Assembly: GCA_041485905.1 (NCBI GenBank)
Contig: JBGPKK010000157.1
Coordinates: 1-10,754, forward strand
From: JAHFUI01 sp041485905
GTDB taxonomy: Bacteria > Acidobacteriota > Vicinamibacteria > Vicinamibacterales > CAVVIG01
DNA: 10,754 nucleotides
Reading direction: 5' to 3'
Shown here in pieces: positions 5,695 through 10,754 of the stretch. How positions within the stretch are numbered: the stretch's first letter is position 1; each line of letters begins with the position of its first letter. Both the position numbers and the translations under genes were made by a program. Under the pieces are notes generated by a model. That model saw only the letters and a list, made by a program, of their open reading frames with translations, ran no database searches and was not told the origin of the DNA.

Positions 5695-7632
5695 TCAGCG
5701 GTGCGGGCTCGTCGCGTTGCCTTCGTACACGCCCGAACCCGCGCCCGGCAGTTCATCGGCGCGAGGCCCGGTGTACCTGGCCACATGGAGTCCGGTACGA
5801 TTATCCACCCAATAGATCAAACCGTCACGAAACACGGGGTACGTCCTCGCAATTCCGTGCGGAATCGTGATCGCGTATCCGACCTCACGCGGCGTCTGCG
5901 GCTTGGAGATGTCGATGACGCGCAACCCGTGGCCGTACCAGGTGTTGAAGACCAGATTCCTGAACACCGTTGGGTTGTGATTCTGCTGAGCGACGGCGCG
6001 TCGCGGCTGACCGTTCGGTTCGGTATTCGCCTGGTCGAGGCATTCGTCCAGTTGATTGTCAGGAATCGCGAACGCCCCGACCATGATCGGCGTGATCTCG
6101 GATTCTACCGATATCATCCGCGCGTAGTTGAGCGGGCAGCCGCCGTTCTCGTCAGTCACCCACACATACGCCGGCCGATTCTTTGTGTTGTTTCTCACCT
6201 GGGCCGGCCGGTTCGGTACGAAGACGGCGCTGTGCGTGCCGGTTGGTGTGGCATTCACGGGCGGGTAGACGTCGAACCGCGAGCGCGTGAGCAGCACGAG
6301 GTAACGCTCGGCCTTGGCTTGCGCCGATGCGTTGGACGCGAGCCACGCCTTGAGACCGGGGTCGTTGTTCACGACCATGTGCACGCAGTCGTTGGCCAGC
6401 GCAGGAAGCCTGGCGGCGTCGATGACGCCGTCTCCCGACACGATCGTCGAGCGTTGATTGCAGCCCGCCGTGCCGGCGGCCAGCTCGGCATCGGTGTGAT
6501 GCGCGACGGCCTCGGAATCGAGCACATAAAAACCGGCCGTCGTGCCCGCCACGTAGACGCGCTCGCCTTCGTCGCTGATCGAGAGCGAATGCAGCCGGTT
6601 CTGCTCCTGGTTCTGGAAATTCCCTCCTCGGCCGGATCGGTTCTTGAGCTGACTGAAGTCGAGGAAGCGGCCGTCGGAAAAGAGACCGGTCGCGTCGGGT
6701 TTCTCGTTGATGGGCGGACCACCCACCTCCTGCAGGCTGAAGCCGGCGAGAAACCGGGCTTTCGGCAGCATCTCGCCGGTCTTCTCATCGGTGACGGCCA
6801 TCACCAGCGCATCGGGCACCTTCAATCCCGGGTGCTCTGGATCGGGCAAGCCTCCGGACCAGTTCGTGATGTACACCAGCACGCGATTCGCGTTCGCAGG
6901 GTCGTGCCAGAGGAAGAACTCGTGGGATTGCACGCCGAAGTCGGTGGTCTCGCTCTTGGTCATCGGCAGGCAGGTGTTCATGTCGATGCGGTGCGTTTCC
7001 ATGCGGCCGATCGTGTTCGTGCCGGCATTCCGCACGAGAATGTAGCGATCTTCTCCCCGCGACGTCTTGTAGACGAGCGAGCGCAACTCGCGATCGTCGA
7101 ACCCCTCGTTGCCTTCGAACATCGCGGGGATCTCTCCCACTTGCACCGGCGGGTTCCTCTCGGGATTGGGCTGGACCTTGAAAATGTTGATCGCGTGCTT
7201 GCGGCCGGCGCCGTTCCCGTGCCCGACAAAGATGCAGTTGCCGCCGATGCCCAGACCCCGCCCGTCGCCTGCCGCGTCGAGGTCGCCGCCCTTCCACGCG
7301 CCTGTCGCCTCGTCTTTGACCGACGGGACGGTGATCACCCAATGCAACTGCTCCATATTCCGAAAGAGGTGCAGGTTCTTCTCGAGCAACGCGGCGCCTG
7401 CCCTGGCGTCGGCCTCCGACGACATCGGATCGAGGTTGCCCGTTCGGCCGACACGGGCCGACGGCATGTCGCCGATCGGGGTGTCGAATGTGCTCGGCTG
7501 GCAGCCAGCCGGATCCTTTGAAAAGTCGACGCACTGGTCCGCGACAAGGGGTCCCGTCGCCGCGCCCAGGGTGAGCGCGAGCAAGCACGCACAAACGAGG
7601 GCGACCATGCGAGTTTTCGAGTTGGCTGACAT
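5695..7632 (-). CDS. Exported beta-propeller-like protein with LVIVD-type repeat
   Basis: This is a 645-residue protein with a signal peptide (about 1-32, ATGPLVADQC). The mature part is rich in short beta-strand segments separated by turns. Examples are LGIGGNCIFVGHGNGAGRK at about 127-145, a segment RLHSLSISDEGERVYVAGTT with the next strand GFYVLD, and a clear LVIVD-type repeat, GLRVIDISKPQTPREVGY, at about 569-586. A last strand, YWVDNRTGLHVARY, lies near 608. Several cysteines (C34, C44, C133 and others) could form disulfides. Such exported propellers act as scaffolds or binding platforms; no active site is recognised. The start has AGAGGAGA at 7641-7648, eight bases upstream. It is the first gene of the minus-strand operon, downstream of a good promoter, and its stop is one base from the next ATG. 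Confidence 0.78.
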   Translation of the reverse strand: MSANSKTRMVALVCACLLALTLGAATGPLVADQCVDFSKDPAGCQPSTFDTPIGDMPSARVGRTGNLDPMSSEADARAGAALLEKNLHLFRNMEQLHWVITVPSVKDEATGAWKGGDLDAAGDGRGLGIGGNCIFVGHGNGAGRKHAINIFKVQPNPERNPPVQVGEIPAMFEGNEGFDDRELRSLVYKTSRGEDRYILVRNAGTNTIGRMETHRIDMNTCLPMTKSETTDFGVQSHEFFLWHDPANANRVLVYITNWSGGLPDPEHPGLKVPDALVMAVTDEKTGEMLPKARFLAGFSLQEVGGPPINEKPDATGLFSDGRFLDFSQLKNRSGRGGNFQNQEQNRLHSLSISDEGERVYVAGTTAGFYVLDSEAVAHHTDAELAAGTAGCNQRSTIVSGDGVIDAARLPALANDCVHMVVNNDPGLKAWLASNASAQAKAERYLVLLTRSRFDVYPPVNATPTGTHSAVFVPNRPAQVRNNTKNRPAYVWVTDENGGCPLNYARMISVESEITPIMVGAFAIPDNQLDECLDQANTEPNGQPRRAVAQQNHNPTVFRNLVFNTWYGHGLRVIDISKPQTPREVGYAITIPHGIARTYPVFRDGLIYWVDNRTGLHVARYTGPRADELPGAGSGVYEGNATSPHR

Positions 7633-7706
7633 GCGAGCTGTCTCCTCTGGATCCGGTCTGGGGCGTATTTCCGCAAATTGTCTTTTGCGCAGGACGTTGC
7701 CGGCCG

Positions 7707-7734
7707 ATTATCGCTCCGACGGAGGGGTTGTCAA
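7707..7734 (-). promoter_or_regulatory. Sigma-70-type promoter for the four-gene exported operon
   Basis: Read on the minus strand, TTGACA (7729-7734) matches the -35 consensus fully. GATAAT (7707-7712) matches the -10 in five of six bases. The spacer is 16 bases. Transcription would begin near 7700, leaving a leader of roughly 68 bases before the ATG at 7632. An inverted repeat CTCCG-A-CGGAG (7714-7724) sits in the spacer and could bind a repressor or be chance. No competing promoter of this quality was seen between the four genes. Confidence 0.6.
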
Positions 7735-7868
7735 CGATCCAGACACTGCGGCCTTGTCAGCAATCGAAGTGTACGCGTCTTCACCGAATGCTGTCTGTTG
7801 AGGTTGAAAGACGGCAGAAGCTAGGAGCTGTTCCGAGAGCAGGCCACGCGTGATGACTTAGCAAAGAT

Positions 7869-7942
<74 letters not shown>

Positions 7943-8045
7943 TTGCATGAGGGAATGTCTGGTGCTAACTACCTGACTGACCGGAGGTCTTCCGACAACG
8001 CCCTCGGCGGACGCACTCCCTGATTTTCGTCCACTTTCGGTGTCG

Positions 8046-8065
8046 CTTGCAAATTTCTTGCAAAT
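8046..8065. repeat. 9-bp direct repeat CTTGCAAAT
   Basis: CTTGCAAAT at 8046-8054 is repeated exactly at 8057-8065, with a two-base gap. It lies in the distal part of the recombinase remnant, about 100 bases from the tRNA. An 11-base period is close to one DNA turn, so a recombinase or accessory-factor binding site is possible. Chance is also possible, since the region is short and AT-richer than its surroundings. Confidence 0.45.
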
Positions 8066-8220
8066 GCATCGTTCCTCGAATTGCTGCAGGACCTGGTGCA
8101 TGCCCTGCGTCGTCGTCTTCAAATAGCGCGACGTCGTCGAGAGGGTGGCGTGGTCGAGGAACCGCTGCAGGTAATGTTCGGGCATGCCGCCCTCCATCCA
8201 GTAGACGCGATCCGGCTTCA

Positions 8221-8245
8221 CGGCGCAAGTCGGCGCAAGTCGGCG
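8221..8245. repeat. 10-bp tandem duplication in the integrase remnant
   Basis: CGGCGCAAGT occurs twice in direct succession (8221-8230 and 8231-8240), followed by a partial third copy CGGCG (8241-8245). It falls right in the conserved arginine box of the recombinase remnant. A 10-base unit shifts the frame, so it probably helped disrupt the gene. Replication slippage is the simplest cause. Confidence 0.85.
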
Positions 8246-8342
8246 ATTCCGTTCCCCGGCGGTAGGTGGGCACCCGCAGCCGCGTTCTCAGCCGCAGGCA
8301 GACACTCGGCGAACCTCGAGGGGCGCGCCGGTAATCGACGCG

Positions 8343-9146
8343 CTACCGACCGATGTGGGATGGAAGGTCGTCCGGTTCGACGAGTCGCGACAGGTCTTGC
8401 GCAGCCACCTTTTCGGTGACGGCTTTCAATTCTTGCACGTTGCCTGGCCAAGGGTACGCGACAAGCCGATCCCACGCGGCGGTCGAGAGCCGAGGCACCT
8501 CGGCACGCGCGTAGAAGGACAGATAGTGTCGGAACAGGATCGGAATGTCCTCGGGTCGGTCTCGCAGCGCCGGAATGATCAGGTGGATGACGTTGAGACG
8601 ATAGAAGAGATCGTCGCGGAACTGGTTGGAGCGAACGCGCTTAAGCAAATCGGCGGTCGTCGCGGTGATGAGTCGCACATCGCTGCCGTTTTTCATCCCG
8701 CTCTCGAGGAATTGCAGTAACTGGGGTTGCATCGGCACGGGGATCTTGTCGATTTCCTCAATGAGGAGGGTACCGTTGTCCGCCGTCTTCAAGAGGCCGT
8801 GCTTGAACTGGTCCGCCGAGCCGGAACCGAGGCGGTCATGGAGAACCGACTCCATGATGTCCTGGCAATTCGCGATGATGAACGGGGCTTGGCCGCGAGC
8901 ACTCCGTTGATGAATCAGTTGGGCGACAAACTTTTTGCCGGTGCCGCTCTTTCCTGAAATCATGACGCTCGCGTCGAATTGAATGGCACAAGCAATGTCA
9001 TGCTCGAGCTTGCGCATGGCCGCGCTCGCCCAAAGCGGGTTCTGAGCGCCATGGATGTTCGTTCCGGACGACCCCGGGGGAGACGTTCTGCTGTTCATGA
9101 TTGCGATGGTCTCGCTGGAGGTCGGAGCAAGGGTCGCGCCAGGCAT
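8343..9146 (-). CDS. Stand-alone sigma-54-type AAA+ protein lacking GAFTGA and HTH
   Basis: This 267-residue protein (start uncertain; ATG at 9098 would give 251) is almost only an AAA+ domain of the bacterial enhancer-binding type. Visible motifs, numbered from 9146, are Walker A GKSGTGKK (65-72), a Walker B-like GTLLIEEIDKIP (125-136), sensor I DVRLITATTADL (156-167), FRDDLFYRLNV with the arginine-finger positions R177 and R183, LRDRPEDIPIL (194-204), and WPGNVQEL (233-240). Three features are odd. The GAFTGA sigma-54 contact loop is absent (the region reads RLGSGSADQFKHG), with about six residues fewer between the Walker motifs than in PspF-like proteins. Walker B has Glu for the first Asp. 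The sensor II arginine is Gln (Q238). There is no receiver, GAF or helix-turn-helix domain. It probably cannot activate sigma-54 polymerase alone and may modulate a partner. No strong ribosome site was seen. Confidence 0.8.
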   Translation of the reverse strand: MPGATLAPTSSETIAIMNSRTSPPGSSGTNIHGAQNPLWASAAMRKLEHDIACAIQFDASVMISGKSGTGKKFVAQLIHQRSARGQAPFIIANCQDIMESVLHDRLGSGSADQFKHGLLKTADNGTLLIEEIDKIPVPMQPQLLQFLESGMKNGSDVRLITATTADLLKRVRSNQFRDDLFYRLNVIHLIIPALRDRPEDIPILFRHYLSFYARAEVPRLSTAAWDRLVAYPWPGNVQELKAVTEKVAAQDLSRLVEPDDLPSHIGR

Positions 9147-9225
9147 CGGGCCGGCACGCGCGAGCTAAACATCAGCGGACGAAGGAGTTGAGGCTGTCTG
9201 GCTCTGAGGCATGCGGGCTCGCCTG

Positions 9226-9263
9226 TGCCGAAGTGCCTGCATATCGGCAAGTGACGACGTCAC
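9226..9263. promoter_or_regulatory. Palindromes in divergent intergenic spacer (candidate operator)
   Basis: The 156-base spacer between the divergent AAA+ genes holds a perfect inverted repeat GTGACG-A-CGTCAC at 9251-9263. Just before it is TGCCGA (9226-9231), paired with TCGGCA (9244-9249) across 12 bases. A further CGTCA occurs at 9271-9275. Dyads of this size between divergent regulator genes often bind a dimeric regulator; enhancer-binding proteins with Fis-type helix-turn-helix domains do so. No clear -35/-10 or -24/-12 promoter was found here, so the role is inferred. Confidence 0.4.
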
Positions 9264-9302
9264 GGCTTGGCGTCATCGGTGGTAGTGTTCTCACGGGCTC
9301 GC

Positions 9303-10754
9303 ATGCTCGTCGATCTGCCAAAGCCTCCCGGCCTCGATGCCCTCTCGCGGTATGAAGCGCTTCTCGGCGTGTCGCGAGCCATCGCGCGCCACACGAGCGT
9401 CGCCGAGTTGCTCCGCGCCATCTCCGACCAACTCCACCTCGTCGTTCCGTTCGATTACCTGATGCTCATTCTGCATGACGCCCCGCACGACGAAATGCGC
9501 CTCGTCGTGCTCGAGCCGTCCGATACCCCGTTTGAGCCGTTCGTCCCAATGCCGCTCAGCGACTGGGGTCCGGCGCGGACGGCGTGGGAAACACAGCGCA
9601 CGTCAGTCGTGCCGATGCTGACGGAGGCACTGCTGGGCACGTCGCTCGATTTCATTCGGGGACACGGCGCACGGGTGACCTGCTGGTTGCCGCTGACCAC
9701 GGCGCACCGGCGCGTCGGGGTCCTCAGCTTCGGCAGTCGCGATGCCGCCCAATACGGAGCCGATGCCGTCGCGTTCATGGAGCAGGTCGCCGCGCAGGTC
9801 GCGATCGCGGTGGACAACGCCATCAACTTCGACGACGCGCAGCGGCTCCAGGGGGAGCTCCGCGAAGAACGGGACCGGCTGCGTCTCCTGCTCGAGGTGA
9901 ACAACCTGCTCGTCTCGAGGCTCGAGTATCCCGATCTGCTTCAGACGCTGTCCGAGTCGTTGCAGCGCGTCGTCAAGCACGACTCCGCCAGCGTCGCGCT
10001 CGTCGATCGGGAATCGGGCCAGCTGAGGCTTCAGGCGCTCACCTACAACGACGCGCGCGGCGTCCTCGAGCCCCACATCCTGCTGTCGCTCGAAGGGTCA
10101 CCAGCAGGACTCACGTTCGCGCACGGGGTCGCCAAGGTATTCCGCACGACGGATCTCGATCAGTTCGGCCACAAAGGCGCATCGACGCCTGTGCCCTCGG
10201 GCGTGCAGTCGGTCTGCTGCGTACCGCTCATCACACGGCGCGGCAGCCTGGGCACGCTGAACGTGGCGAGCGTCGATCCGGAGGCGTTCCCGCCCGAGGA
10301 GGTCGAGCTGCTGAAGCAGATCTCCTCGCAGCTCGCGATCGCCGTGGAGAACGCCCTTGCGTACCAGGAGATCACTGGCATCAAGGACCAGCTCGCCGGA
10401 GAGAAGCAATACCTCGAGGACGAGATCCGTCTCGAGCACGACTTCAGCGAAATCATCGGCGACAGTCCGGCCCTCAAACGCGTGCTCCAGGCCGTTGAGA
10501 CCGTCGCGCCGACCGAGGCCACCGTGCTGCTTCGAGGCGAGACCGGCACCGGCAAGGAAATGCTCGCGCGGGCCATCCACAACCTCAGTCCGCGTCGCGA
10601 GCGCACATTCGTTCGCCTGAGCATCGCGGCACTGCCGGTCGCCCTGATCGAGAGTGAGTTGTTCGGATATGAGAAGGGGGCGTTCACGGGAGCAGCGACC
10701 GCCAAGATCGGCCGTCTGGAGTTGGCCAATCGCGGCACGCTGTTCCTCGACGAA
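9303..10754 (+). CDS. GAF-GAF-AAA+ sigma-54-dependent transcriptional activator (FhlA-like, partial)
   Basis: The frame stays open from the ATG at 9303 to the last base, giving 484 residues with the C-terminus outside the window. Two GAF-type sensor domains are visible: about residues 18-173, ending QVAIAVDNAINF, and about 197-354, ending QLAIAVENALAY. The similar endings suggest a duplicated sensor, and each leads into a short helical linker. The AAA+ domain starts near 380 (FSEIIGDSPALKRVL). It has Walker A GETGTGKE (412-419), SELFGYEKGAFTGA (451-464) with the intact sigma-54 contact loop, and GTLFLDE at the edge, which is the start of Walker B. Spacing from the Walker A lysine to the Walker B aspartate is 65 residues, as in PspF. 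Family knowledge predicts a C-terminal Fis-type helix-turn-helix. The GAF ligand is unknown. In-frame GTG codons at 9285 and 9279 are alternative starts; no good ribosome site decides. Confidence 0.9.
   Translation, partial: MLVDLPKPPGLDALSRYEALLGVSRAIARHTSVAELLRAISDQLHLVVPFDYLMLILHDAPHDEMRLVVLEPSDTPFEPFVPMPLSDWGPARTAWETQRTSVVPMLTEALLGTSLDFIRGHGARVTCWLPLTTAHRRVGVLSFGSRDAAQYGADAVAFMEQVAAQVAIAVDNAINFDDAQRLQGELREERDRLRLLLEVNNLLVSRLEYPDLLQTLSESLQRVVKHDSASVALVDRESGQLRLQALTYNDARGVLEPHILLSLEGSPAGLTFAHGVAKVFRTTDLDQFGHKGASTPVPSGVQSVCCVPLITRRGSLGTLNVASVDPEAFPPEEVELLKQISSQLAIAVENALAYQEITGIKDQLAGEKQYLEDEIRLEHDFSEIIGDSPALKRVLQAVETVAPTEATVLLRGETGTGKEMLARAIHNLSPRRERTFVRLSIAALPVALIESELFGYEKGAFTGAATAKIGRLELANRGTLFLDE

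Noticed and set aside
5694..5786. Longer N-terminus for the heavy-metal-binding protein
   Set aside because: It overlaps the end of the upstream propeller gene and gives an Arg-rich leader; the ATG at 5693 starts a normal signal sequence one base after the upstream stop.
5701..7521. Very long open frame (606 codons) on the plus strand, opposite the propeller gene
   Set aside because: It is the exact antisense of a gene with a signal peptide, a ribosome site and coupled neighbours. Its translation is rich in Arg, Val and His with no domain pattern, as expected for a GC-rich shadow frame.
9264..9302. Sigma-54 (-24/-12) promoter before the activator gene
   Set aside because: TTGGCG is present, but no GC element stands at the required spacing, so the match fails.
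9584..10498. 304-codon plus-strand frame at the right end, and opposing minus-strand frames
   Set aside because: They overlap the continuous GAF-GAF-AAA+ frame from 9303 to the end, which carries all recognised motifs; the others are out-of-frame Arg/Ala-rich shadows.

Overview
The window is GC-rich bacterial chromosome. Its gene content is a soil-type heterotroph's: a DUF1552-type protein, several secreted proteins, small haem-c proteins, an exported ankyrin protein, a glycine/arginine-rich secreted protein and enhancer-binding-protein ATPases. This mix is typical of Acidobacteriota, most likely Vicinamibacteria-like. That assignment is inferred from gene content only, since no rRNA or marker gene is present.

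Left part, plus strand (1-1707): the C-terminal end of a DUF1552-type protein, then a compact double-hairpin repeat. It is followed by a diheme cytochrome c that overlaps (ATGA) a secreted protein with an Ala/Gly/Arg low-complexity insert. This pair meets the next gene tail to tail with only 6 bases between stops.

Middle part, minus strand (7632 down to 1714): four exported-protein genes in one direction, probably one operon from a good sigma-70-like promoter near 7707-7734. In transcription order they are a 645-residue beta-propeller-like protein with an LVIVD-type repeat, a heavy-metal-binding-domain protein with a duplicated His/Met-rich module, a monohaem cytochrome fused to a copper-monooxygenase-like fold, and an ankyrin-repeat protein. 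Spacings are 1, 7 and 43 bases. All four have N-terminal signal sequences, so the products should act in the periplasm or on the outer surface. A link to copper or haem redox chemistry is inferred, not shown.

Right part (7869-10754): a tRNA-Cys(GCA) gene whose 5' half is overlapped by the decayed C-terminal end of a tyrosine recombinase, which marks an old integration event. Next comes a small stand-alone sigma-54-type AAA+ protein on the minus strand. It lacks the GAFTGA loop, the sensor II arginine and the DNA-binding domain. Facing away from it, beyond a 156-base spacer with a perfect 13-base palindrome, is a canonical GAF-GAF-AAA+ sigma-54 activator that runs off the window end.

The two most unusual items are the degenerate AAA+ protein paired divergently with a normal activator, and the four-gene exported operon containing a copper-fold protein that has lost its paired histidines.
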